Source: Perkinsus marinus ATCC 50983 | Lineage: Eukaryota > Perkinsozoa > Perkinsida > Perkinsidae | Reading direction: 5' to 3' | Assembly (NCBI RefSeq): GCF_000006405.1 | Contig: NW_003202570.1 | Coordinates: forward strand, 58,724-87,968 | DNA: 29,245 bases | Shown: positions 8,375 to 17,631 of the stretch, one piece after another | Layout: the number at the start of each line of letters is the position of its first letter | Numbering within the stretch: the stretch's first letter is position 1 | Program-made: the position numbers and the translations under genes | Notes under the pieces: generated by a model | What the model saw: the letters and a program-made list of their open reading frames with translations, nothing else | What the model was told of the DNA's origin: nothing | The model's database searches: none

Positions 8375-9784
8375 ATGAAGTCATGCGTGTACTTGTCGCA
8401 TCTCGCCTGCCTCATCGCCCAAGGAGTAGCGGCTCCGCTACACTTGGACATCATCAACAACCGCGTGCCGATTACCCTTGATGGGCACACCGTCAAGTTA
8501 TACCTCGATTCAGCAGCACCTTACTGGTTGGTCATGTCGGGTGAGGCCTACGAGAACTCGAACGGTGTGGGAGCGTGCCGCGAGCTCGAAACAGGATGCT
8601 ACTTCTGTCCCCCAACGCATCCTTGTGATGATATACTCGAACGCCCTCGGAACACAGTTGAATTTCATGATGGAGATATTATAGAGTACGTCAGCCATAC
8701 AGGAACACTCTCCATCGGCAATGTGAGTGACATAGAAGTGAGATTCGATCTAATTATCAGTTTCCTGAGCCCTATATTGAAAAGGCAACCCCTGGGCATC
8801 TTAGGCTTAGCTCTTGGCAACAGGGAATATCCTTCCATGTTGGACCAGCTGAAGATGCTTGAAGTCATCAAGGAAGTCTCTGTAGCGATTGAAGCGAGCG
8901 AAACGGAGAGTTTGTTGAATGGTAGACTGTTTCTTGGCAATAGTCCACGGAGTCTGGCAGAACTCTCTCCAGTGAAGTTCGCAACACATCCGACGTATTG
9001 CTACAGTTGTGTCATTGTTTTGCGGTCCACGCTGAAGCCAGTCGATCGCCGAAGCCAGCTTCATAAGAGAGGCTCTAGCAGGAACTTTTCGAATCTTCCC
9101 CATGAGGTCACGCCCGTCCTGGTGGATACAGGAACAGCTGCATTGGCCCTCACAAATGAGGAGTACGAACTGATGTCCAGCGGGATGAGAGACAGGATGC
9201 AGCAAGAAGGGAACCCAGTGGTTGAGCCTTTATGGAAGGACGACTTGGATTATGTATTGGTCGATGCACGAGCTATAAAGCAACTTCCTGTACTGGAGTC
9301 CGAGTTGATGGACGACTCTGGTGCAGAACTCATAAGTGTTAGGATCTCTCCGAAGCATTACGTTCGGGGATGCTCTGTGGACAGATGTACGTTGGATATG
9401 TTCGTGACTTCGGACACGCTTCTCTGCCTCGGACACCCATTCTTTCGTGCCTACTACACGTACATCAACTTGGACAACAAGACGCTCTTTATCACTCCAA
9501 ACAACGTTAGGCAGCCCACCTCGGTGCCGCGTTCATCAACTCGGAAAGCCGCTGAAACACTTCCCTGTCCAGGATCCGCGAGGGGCTCATCTGTGATGAC
9601 GCACGGCTGCGACCCGCCCCGCGACAAGAACCGGTCCGACCTACAGATAAAACGTGACCACACTGTTGTACCCCGTGTTAGTCGTTCTGCTCATGACAAA
9701 GGCCTGGGGCGAACTCGAAGGGCGCGAACATCCAAGCAGCCTAGGATTTCGCGCGCTGGTTGTATAGAGTGTGCTCTGATGTAA
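8375..9784 (+). CDS. Pepsin-like aspartic protease (family A1), copy C
   Basis: Single exon, 469 aa, probably secreted. The start at 8375 gives a signal peptide (MKSCVYLSHLACLIAQGVAA) that aligns residue for residue with copy A. N-lobe motif KLYLDSAAPYWLV (Asp45), cysteine segment ACRELETGCYFCPPTHPCDD, C-lobe motif VLVDTGTAALALT (Asp251), and LGHPFFRAYYTYINLDNKTL near the end of the catalytic domain. The two aspartates are at identical positions in A and C. The first motif has DSA instead of D-[ST]-G. A tail of about 95 residues rich in Ser, Arg and Lys follows and differs strongly from the tail of copy A. The only other homolog in the window besides copy A is the pseudogene B. Function as an acid endopeptidase follows from the family and is not tested. 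Confidence 0.92.
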   Translation: MKSCVYLSHLACLIAQGVAAPLHLDIINNRVPITLDGHTVKLYLDSAAPYWLVMSGEAYENSNGVGACRELETGCYFCPPTHPCDDILERPRNTVEFHDGDIIEYVSHTGTLSIGNVSDIEVRFDLIISFLSPILKRQPLGILGLALGNREYPSMLDQLKMLEVIKEVSVAIEASETESLLNGRLFLGNSPRSLAELSPVKFATHPTYCYSCVIVLRSTLKPVDRRSQLHKRGSSRNFSNLPHEVTPVLVDTGTAALALTNEEYELMSSGMRDRMQQEGNPVVEPLWKDDLDYVLVDARAIKQLPVLESELMDDSGAELISVRISPKHYVRGCSVDRCTLDMFVTSDTLLCLGHPFFRAYYTYINLDNKTLFITPNNVRQPTSVPRSSTRKAAETLPCPGSARGSSVMTHGCDPPRDKNRSDLQIKRDHTVVPRVSRSAHDKGLGRTRRARTSKQPRISRAGCIECALM

Positions 9785-9985
9785 CCATCTTTCCATGATT
9801 GGTTGATGTGTGTCCAAAACCGGCAGTATCGGTACGGCTCATTCTGGTGCTATCGATACATGAATGTTGTATCAATCTCAATGGGCGACAGTGCATGTTG
9901 CTCTTTGTAAAGGTGTCTATCGATGTTCACTTGCCTCTAGAGAGTTGCGCTGCTAGTTTCATCCAAAGGCCAAATGTCGCTTGAC
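9785..9985 (+). repeat. 3' flank of protease copy C
   Basis: Shares ggttgatgtgtgtcca, cagtatcggtacgg, ctctttgtaaaggtgtctat and gctgctagtttcatcca with the minus-strand flank of copy A, and attctggtgctat plus gtatcaatctcaa with copy B. It marks the right edge of the duplicated unit. Confidence 0.7.
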
Positions 9986-10037
9986 TCGATCGATTCGTTT
10001 CGGGTTCCGCTTGAATCGAGCCACAGAGGATCGTATC

Positions 10038-10983
10038 GCTCAAGCCTCTTGAGCTGTTGTGACGATCAGCTGTTGCGAGAGGTTCGTTCAGGATCAGCAG
10101 AAAATGTCCTATGGAAATATCCTTCGATGACCCACTCCAGAAGGATGCTCGGAGGTTGGAGTGAAAACCCTATGGGCTGCCAGAGGCCTGCTTGGGATAA
10201 TGTATAACTTTATATCCGAGTCAGATTGTACCTGCATCGCGTCCGTGATGGGAGTCAAAAAGATGTTTCCCCAATCACCGACCGGCAGCCGCGAGTGGTC
10301 TGAAAGACATTTGGACCTTTGCACCGTCTAGGTATTGACATCAGTCCACACACGATTGCTCCAAAGTGTGCCGTCACTCGTGTAGAGCTGCTCCACATAC
10401 GATTGCTTCAAAGTGTGTCGTCGCTAGTGTAGAGCATACTCATCTCTTCCTTGTCGCTGCCTTTTTATCCTTCTCTATTTCCCCCTTGCGTCCGTCAGCC
10501 CGTCCCTATACGGATCGTGCTTGGTTGTCGTCGCACCAATCCACTTCTGGGAGGATTGCTGAGCGCTCCTTGAAAGTGGGACATGGGCATCCTTCTTGTC
10601 GAAGAGTCTCATCCCTGATCTCATCCAGTACAGTACCCGACACACGGCAGAGTGATTGCCAACATTATTGTCGAAGCGCAAACTCATTGGGGAGACACTG
10701 CAGTGTTCTCCACCCAATCATGAATCCCTGGGCCTGAGGCCCAGACTGACTCAGCCTGGCTGAGGGCCTAGACCTAAAGTCGTAATGAAAATAGAAAAGA
10801 ACATGGCTGCTGAAATACAGGTACTTCTTTCTTCAAGACTATTCCCCCTGGTCAAGCGGCGCTGGAGGTAGACCTGCTCCCTGGCATCCGGTGCTACTCC
10901 AGACTATATAGTGTAGCCTGGACTGACCAGAGCTCGAATGGCTACGGTTGAACTCCGAAGTCTAACCCTGGGTTAGTAACCCA
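10038..10983. repeat. Cluster of short perfect inverted repeats (group 3)
   Basis: 10038-10054 (gctcaag cct cttgagc, three-base centre). With a one-base centre: 10728-10744 (ctgggcct g aggcccag), 10750-10764 (ctcagcc t ggctgag), 10962-10976 (ctaaccc t gggttag) and 10969-10983 (tgggtta g taaccca). The last two overlap, giving the same X-n-X'-m-X pattern seen in copy B and at 7731-7752. Confidence 0.85.
10345..10438. repeat. 47-bp tandem duplication
   Basis: Two adjacent 47-bp units, each starting tccaca[c/t]acgattgct and ending tgtagagc. They differ at a handful of positions, mostly C/T transitions. This is a recent local tandem duplication with no visible function. Confidence 0.8.
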
Positions 10984-11934
10984 AAATACGAGACCCTAGT
11001 GCACCAAATCCGCGACCCGTATGATGGATACGGTGGTAGTCGCGGTCTTGGTCTTCCGTAGGGAAACAATCGCGCCCGCATCTTCGGGTCGTCACGATGA
11101 CGTCAATGATGCAGCAATCTCTTGGTCTCGCCTCTTGGCCGCGATGAGCTTGATGGAAGCCTGTCCCAGTTACATGAAGGAGTTCACTCTGAGGCGACTC
11201 CAACAGATTCGCGTCTGAGGAGACTACCGTAAAACGTGTTGTTCTCGCTTCGGCAATTCACGGTCTGCCGACCGAAGTCATAGACGCTTGATGATAGCGA
11301 TCTTATGTGGTATATTGGAGATGTACCCACGAAGTGGAAAACGTTAGCGATAGCCACATCGTGAACTTCACTCCGCGGGGAATCGCGAGAAAAAAGGTAA
11401 ACGTCTCACGCAATGTGATATAACGCGGTACAGGATCCGTAGTGTTCGGGAGTGTTTGGGAGGCGACCTTCAGTAGCGTTTTTTCGCGGAGTGATTAAGC
11501 CCATTACCAGTTCGTGCTTTCCACGATTACCATATCGCGTTCAACACCATTTCGCGATTAACAAGTGCATCTCCATCAAAGGGGGCACCCGTAGAGGCTG
11601 GTTGCGGCTTCACGCTCTTCCATCTGCGTCTATAGAAGTGATCATACGTTTTCGACGCGAAGAGCACATTGATAATGTGACATTACTATTCGAACTTGAA
11701 CGGTTCCATCACGGCCATAGCTTGATGACCCACCAACTCGACATGGAAGGAATGATCATGATGGGGTCACCCTCTGATTACTGATACAACGCGACGTCAC
11801 TACCGCTCCACCCAGAGAATGAATCATAGATTTTAGGCAAACTACTTACTGTAGTCACCAGGTGACGAGCCTCAAGAGACAAGAAAAAAGGTATAACGTG
11901 AAAAATATGGAATCGTATAAAACAGTTAACAAGG

Positions 11935-12377
11935 TCACCAGGAAGGTGGTATACGTGACGGCGGCTCATCGAACATCTCGGGATTGCTCGACTCCGCGGG
12001 CTGATTCCCGATGTACCTAGGAAGAGCCACTATACTAACCCCTTTACAGTGTGCACTCGGAACATACCGTCGATATTGCTGAAGTTGGGCAAGGCGTCGT
12101 TGGGCCTCCACCCGTTGTTCTTCAGCGTTGCGCTCTGACAGAAAGTCACCCATGAAGTTTCGGAAGGAACGAATGCCGACTCACCGTCTGGAGCAAATGC
12201 CACGGACTTCTTACTCGTAACCGTCGAGCCCGTATCCGGGGTTTTTATCTTATGCTTGGACACAGATTCTCGATTCCGAGAATGGTTACGGAATGTGTCA
12301 CCCCTACCGCCGCCCGGGTCATCGAACTCGCCCGGTATCGACTGTTGCGAACCCGTACGAGCATATCTGCAGTTCAT
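11935..12377 (-). CDS. Hypothetical small basic/coiled-coil protein, two exons
   Basis: Not recognised. Exon 1 is 12377-12185 and starts MNCRYARTGSQQSIPGEFDD. It ends at a strong donor (gacg|gtgagt), phase 1. The acceptor is ctgtcag at 12135-12141, giving a 50-nt intron, and exon 2 (12134-11935) continues in frame with ERNAEEQRVEAQRRLAQLQQ, a heptad-like charged segment that could form a coiled coil. It then reads ALPRYIGNQPAESSNPEMF to a stop at 11935. The total is 130 aa, low in hydrophobics, without signal peptide or membrane segment. A possible further donor (ggg|gttagt at about 12039) could replace the last 30 codons. Support is the exact phase match and the short intron, which resembles other introns here. 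Confidence 0.45.
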
Positions 12378-13349
12378 AAGGCCGACAATGCGAGCGCAAT
12401 GGAGAATACCAAAACGATGTTACGGATAGGAAAGAATCCAAAGGCGAGATGAAATCACGGACTTCCCCCCCTTTCTCAATCATTCAGGGTTCAGCCACCC
12501 TAAATGTATTCTAATTCTTGCCACTTCATGCGAAGCGGAACTGAGTTCTCACCTGTCTCTGGGTGTCTGTGGTCCAAGAAAACTATCATCACTACCAGCG
12601 CTCCGCCTCCCACTATTCACTGGAGACCTAGACGACTCCCGAGAGTTGAACGGCAATGCCTCCTCTACTAGGTAACCAGATGACGTTCTTATATACCTCC
12701 GGTACCTCAAGAAGACCCATCCAGGGATCAGCCGACACTGAGTGGTAACCTACTGGCTCAGCTCGTCAAGGCGATGTTGCGCACTGGCTCTTCTCCTTGA
12801 TCGGATTTCGGCGTCAATTTCATTGTCATTGGTGGTTGAGAGCTGTTGAGCCCTGATAGTCAGATAATTTCCATCTCACCACAACTCGCTTAATTCCTAC
12901 TCCGCAGTGTATGCATGGCCATGTCGAGACGATCGTCGTCGACCAGCGGAGGTCTAAAGAAGGACATAACGATTTGAGATGAGAGTGAAATATACCTCCT
13001 CCCCCTCTGCGAACAGCGGAGCAGCAGGAGGATAGCTAATCTGCCTTAGATTCGAGCTTCCACGTGGCATCAACGGTTCCACTGCCGAGACCAGCGACGA
13101 TGAATCCGTAACTGGTAGATTTGTAGGCAACTATTAAGTGAATTCTTACATCTGTCTAGGCCTCTATTAAAACAACTGAGCCGGCCGACTATTCTGTCAC
13201 CAATGCTTCGAGGCACTATGAGCTCCATGTCCTGACAATAACATACTCGAGGCTCTGTCCTTCATCACGAGCATGTTATCACTAGAACCTCACATAAACT
13301 ACTACGCCGTATACATCTCACTATAGAATTAGGGCATTTAATTGACACT
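12378..13349. other. Stretch without a supported gene
   Basis: No ORF of note on either strand, and stops are frequent in all frames. It contains a perfect cgacgatcgtcg palindrome at about 12927-12938. Base composition begins to shift to AT-rich near the right end. Confidence 0.45.
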
Positions 13350-14044
13350 ATGATAATATCGTCAGATTATCACTTGCAGCATGAGAAAGTTCTGACAACT
13401 CCACTGTCCAAAAATGCATCGGCACAGCTATGGAAAAAAGTAGAGGCTTACAACGTCGTATATGGGGCGGAAATTCTCAACTTCTGGGTCGCTGAGCAAT
13501 CTCAAAGGTACTTGAGTTTCAATCGTTTTCATCGTGCCTTTACACCTGCGCTGACCGTGTCGATTGACATACCTATGATAGAGGTATTGCAGCATGAGAG
13601 TGCAAGTGTTCGTGGTACATAATATTATTGTCCTTCGTCCATCGCATGCATATAGTGCCAGTAGCAGCACCAACAAGAGTGAGAGAATACTCTAGAATCG
13701 ATAAGGTAGGATTTGACGAATCGAAAGTCTCCAAAATGACCATACCTGATAATGAAAAAGATGAAACACGACGACCCCCGAGAGTTGCGACTTTTCATTC
13801 AAAAGTGTATCGTATGAAGTGTCTAGTCGGGATAGTGTCTATGTTGCAGCATCTGAACATACTGCTACTCTGCAAAGCTAATCTTCAACACTTCTTATGT
13901 GGCCGTTGTTATAAGTTGCTCAGATATGTTGCTCTATACGCGAGCGCTTTTGGGCATGCGCATTTAGTCTCAAAGCTAATCTTTCGGTGTAGTTGCTTTG
14001 GGTACTTCTATAGTCTTTGCGCACTAGAGGAGAGGTATCTGTAG
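13350..14044 (+). CDS. Candidate two-exon gene, unknown protein
   Basis: Not recognised. Exon 1 (13350-13614) starts MIISSDYHLQHEKVLTTPLS. A donor cgtg|gtacat and an acceptor catatag at 13649-13655 remove a 41-nt intron and keep the frame (phase 1) into VPVAAPTRVREYSRIDKVGF. The second exon stays open to a stop at 14044, giving 217 aa. The part after the intron is hydrophilic and charged; its last about 80 residues are Leu/Cys/Tyr-rich, which may mean the true gene splices out earlier. Without the intron the region is just two unrelated ORFs. Only the phase match and the intron size support the gene. Confidence 0.3.
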
Positions 14045-15213
14045 CCATATGGCTCGAGTTATCTTGTTGAGTTCCCACAATCTCCTAGCAGCAATCACCG
14101 CAGTTGTTCCCATCAAAATGAGAACAACAAAAGTATACGACTTATGGCAATATGCATGTAATGCTTCAACCATATGAGAACTTCATACCGAGTAGCTTAG
14201 TCATGGAAGATATGGTCATTGGAGCTTCAATGATGCACTACTCCACCACCACTTCATCGTATAGCACACACGATGTGAGCAATGTCGATTCCCGTAAAAA
14301 ATTATATACTTCGTTCAGTGTTACTTTTTTATTGATCTGAACTTTGAAACCTCTCGCCTCCGAGTTGTGGCAGGGCGCGTGTCGACTCTCTCGAGTGCCA
14401 TCTGTACACTGCGGAGGATGACACGCAAGGTACACTGAGGACACTCAAGATAGTAAGCTTCTGTCGTAAGACACTGAAGCTCGCTACCTGGAGTGCTCCT
14501 AGGACCTACATCGGAGACCTCGGTTAAAAAAATATCACGCTTAACATATACACTACTCCAGGTTGTCAAGACAGTCTGGCTTGTGTGACTAGCTTGGCAG
14601 CTTGAAAGACTCGGGTTGTCCCCCTGTGCCGGCAGCGATTGTGTTAATGGGCGATTGACAATCGCTTTCCCGAACCAGGCTTTGCCGAAAGACAACTCTC
14701 TGGCGCGGTTTTAACCACGGAGAAGCTACGCTTTTCCTAAGCAGTATAGCATTGGTCTGGACTTTCACTGAATTGCTCTTGAAATGATGTAGTGAGGTGA
14801 CTACCGAGCAGCGGAGAGTATGTGATTACCACTCCGCCTGCCCTAATATGCTAGCGCGCCGAGAGTTGTCATGCGCCGCAAGGCTATTCGGGTTGTTATC
14901 ATGAACCGATAAAATCGATTAAAATGGCGACCGCGAATGTAAAAAATATATAGCGGAACTAAGACTACTACTCGACAACAACCATAACTTACGTGATTTC
15001 TCCAGCGACTGCTGTATGTAGGAGCAAATCTCCCATAGGCAATAATTTATCGAAGTCAACTTACAAACCTACAGAACAACGCTACAGAATCCAACGGATC
15101 AACACAAGCTTCCTACCCAGTACACTAAAGTGATCTCACTGGCAAGGTCACAGGGAGGCACCAGGCCCGAACGCTCCAGTTGCCGCAGTCGCGCTCGGAA
15201 GGCCAACTCGAAA
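14045..15213. other. Stretch without a supported gene
   Basis: A 124-codon minus-strand ORF (14695-14321) has no recognisable motif and no splice context. Near 14631-14669 the word gcgattg occurs three times in alternating orientation, able to fold as a loose hairpin. Nothing else was found. Confidence 0.4.
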
Positions 15214-15531
15214 TTATCGAACCATGCCTGACAGAAAACAATTCCTCAACTCGTGTAAATCACTGAATCGATTAGCATTTAATTCAGGCAGTCCCTTCCA
15301 AATAAAATCGATTATCTGGGCGCGCGCTACTTGCATCACAGACCCCTCCCTCACCTCTTTGCCGTATCCTTTAGTCCGCCATCTCGTTGGTTCACCGTTG
15401 ATCCACAGCTCACCAACCCTCAGGAGATCAGCATACTTGTCTGAGATGTGTGGAGCAATAGGAAGTCCCATGATGGGCGCGAGACGAGACGATTCCAAAG
15501 TGCAAGAAGAAGTGCATGGATTTTCATACAC
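15214..15531 (-). CDS. Hypothetical ORF, possible exon
   Basis: Not recognised. A 105-codon ORF with protein-like composition, including PIMGLPIAPHISDKYADLL, RVGELWINGEPTRWRTKGYG and ARAQIIDFIWKGLPELNANR. The plus strand is also open over almost the same span (15224-15538), so openness alone is weak evidence. The minus reading looks more natural, with alternating hydrophobic and charged residues. It lies about 500 bases downstream of the minus-strand gene ending at 16022 and could be a separate gene or a further exon. Confidence 0.28.
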   Translation of the reverse strand: MYENPCTSSCTLESSRLAPIMGLPIAPHISDKYADLLRVGELWINGEPTRWRTKGYGKEVREGSVMQVARAQIIDFIWKGLPELNANRFSDLHELRNCFLSGMVR

Positions 15532-15642
15532 CCCCTAGCGAGTCGGCTACCGGCTGGCTTACATCGCATACGGTTCGCACATTGCACGATACACCCGTGA
15601 ACAAAATGGAGAATATTAAACCATGAAGTTGAATTGAAAATG

Positions 15643-15816
15643 GTGTGGGAAAATATGCACATGCTCAACTTCATGTGTAGGTGACATTTGCGGAAATTCT
15701 GAGGAATATTGAGAAAATTTTCATTGGTTTCTGTACATTTGTAACGGAATCTGTATGATGACTAGTGAGGAAATTTCAGGACTAGCTGACGAAAGTGAAC
15801 ATTAATTCCAACACTG
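15643..15816 (+). mobile_element. MITE-like family 1 copy
   Basis: Starts gtgtgggaaaatatgcacat and ends taattccaacactg. These ends are inverted versions of each other (consensus CAGTGTKGGAAWATATG). The interior shows the family landmarks in order: a tgtaggtgac block, ttttcattggtttctg and gtgaggaaa, then a decayed gctgac.aaagtgaac. It has no coding capacity, as expected for a non-autonomous DNA element. Confidence 0.7.
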
Positions 15817-16021
15817 CCTGAATACAAAATATAGAAAACGGAATGTGAGCTGGTCAAGCTAGCCGTTTAAACGTTTTAGCGCACTTTTTCGGGCGAACGA
15901 TTATGTCAGCACTCCTATAAAAATATGACGATAACGGGACCGATTGACATCTAGATATTCTACAATTGCACATGACACTCTACATCATCACGTCACATGT
16001 ACAGAGGTAACTACTAGATCG

Positions 16022-17027
16022 TCACAGAGGCCCCCCCCAATGCAACCGTGAGTAAAATGCGTCTTCGAATTTGATCCTACTCAGAATATCCCTGCGACAC
16101 CGCGCACGATAAGCAACTTCTCCTTGTACTCTATTTCTAGCATGCTGTAGATGATCAACACTCGGAGGTGCCTCATGATGACGTGCCGGGACCCGACAGC
16201 TCACAGGCCTGACCAAAGGACATGTACGCTTATAACTCTTGAAAATAGAACAACCAAAATTGTGTCAATTTTATCAGATAAATTTCCAAACTATCTACCG
16301 TTACTGCCAAAACTATTACACAACACGTGATATTGCAAAATCACAGGTTCTAAGAAAATTGCATTAATCACAGTGTAATTATTTCTGTGATTTCACCTAT
16401 TATTGGCACATTTTTGGCATGCTTCTTCCATTTTTTCTCATTTTTTGCAGTTTTTTGCATTTTTTTGCATTTTTTAATTTTCAAGCTACCATCGTATGAT
16501 GTGTTAGAACTACACATTTTCAAAAGCATATCTGTTGTGTTAGCCAATAACACGTGAGCCGAACTAACCTTCTCTCAGCCTCCAAGGATGATGCCTCTTC
16601 GCTACTCCCAGCTTCACTGCTACTGTAACTCAGACTTCTACAATCATCATCGTCATCGCAATACGCGACGTGACTTTCGACCTGAAATTGTTGAGAATTT
16701 ACTAGTAGTAAATAAGTCAGCAACTGTGTGAGAAAATTTACACATAAACAACTACATGTCATTTTCTGAACACTTCTACCCAAATTCGTATATAAACTCC
16801 CATAATTAGCGAGGAAACTCAGCTGAGGAGAGCGAACATATATTCCTCCAACACTAGCCAGGACACTTGAAAGTCATCATAGTGCCCACAAAAACTGAGG
16901 ATCCTCTTTGATTTACCTCTTTCCCTGAGTTCTTCCGATAGCGCTCGCCATTCTGATCGATATATCTTCCACTGAAGGTCCCTCGACCACCAGCAGAAGC
17001 AGCAGCAAACGAACCATCACGGCTCAT
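16022..17027 (-). CDS. Hypothetical acidic/serine-rich then basic protein, three exons
   Basis: Not recognised; 133 aa. Exon 1, 17027-16917, starts MSRDGSFAAASAGGRGTFSG and ends at aaagag|gtaaat (phase 0). Exon 2, 16681-16569, follows acceptor aatttcag and carries VAYCDDDDDCRSLSYSSSEA then GSSEEASSLEAER, ending at a gttagt donor in phase 2. Exon 3, 16199-16022, follows gcctgtgag and restores a Ser codon across the junction. It is rich in Arg and His (SVDHLQHARNRVQGEVAYRA) and ends HWGGPL. All three phases agree and the total is divisible by three. Acidic-Ser followed by basic suggests a nuclear or RNA-associated regulator, but that is a guess. A run of nine C near 16031 makes the last residues uncertain. 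Intron 1 is mostly filled by a MITE family 1 copy. Confidence 0.5.
16723..16856 (+). mobile_element. MITE-like family 1 copy inside an intron
   Basis: Runs from actgtgtgagaaaatttaca to atattcctccaacact and includes cttctacccaaattcgtata and aaactcagctgaggagagcg. It occupies most of the 235-nt first intron of the minus-strand gene at 17027-16022. Confidence 0.65.
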
Positions 17028-17163
17028 GTTGCGTAGATACCTCCCTTTCAAGCGAGGGAAGAGAAGTCGGAAATTTATCAACTGATGAACGGAAAATTTC
17101 AAATTTCGTTTTTTTATTTCCTACAAAAACTTCAGCAAACAGAAAACTCTCAAGATCGTATAT

Positions 17164-17294
17164 TGGAGTTTCACAACCCGTTTTACGTGGAGTGGCGTAA
17201 AACTCCGTGAAAAATGCGATATTCGCGGTGATATGCAGTAGTCGTGAAATATGTTTTTCACTGGTGTTTTTCATGTTACTAGGGTGAAACTCCA
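17164..17294 (+). mobile_element. MITE-like family 2 copy
   Basis: Inverted ends TGGAGTTTCAC ... GTGAAACTCCA. The interior is made of cccgttttacg, gcgatattcgcggtgat, gcagtagtcgtgaaatatg and tttttcactggtgtttttca. The same interior words return at 19448-19540, 19872-19956 and 20132-20236. Its 131-bp length and lack of coding capacity fit a MITE. Confidence 0.7.
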
Positions 17295-17631
17295 TTGTTA
17301 TTAATAGTATTTTATCTACATAGTATTAATAAAACTATAAATGCTTATTAGAAGGGTTAGAGTCTGTCATGTTCATTTCATGTTGACGAAAATAACTACA
17401 ACGATGATACGCTGAAAGTCAACAACAATCAAATAGGTATCCATAAGAAGCGAAAAAATAAACATATCACAGATCTTCTCACTAAACATTTATTCCTTAC
17501 CATTCCGCTTCCACATTATCTACACAAATACTCTCAGACAACACACGAAAAGTCTTAGCAGCAATGGTCAACTTCATCGTCATTTTCAAGCAGGAAATTC
17601 AACAATAGTTTGGTATACAAAAATCACTCAA

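Larger units (their letters stand above)
9986..11934. other. Stretch without a supported gene
   Basis: ORFs at 10366-10737, 10973-11203 and 11452-11784 (110 codons, the longest) lack recognisable domains, paralogs or splice signals that would tie them together. The region contains inverted repeats (listed separately) and a 47-bp tandem duplication. Confidence 0.45.

Noticed and set aside
11452-11784. 110-codon plus-strand ORF as a gene
   Set aside because: No domain, no paralog and no splice context; length is within chance for this composition.
17017-17295. 92-codon minus-strand ORF
   Set aside because: It reads through a family 2 MITE into exon 1 of the neighbouring gene in a different frame, with no protein-like features.
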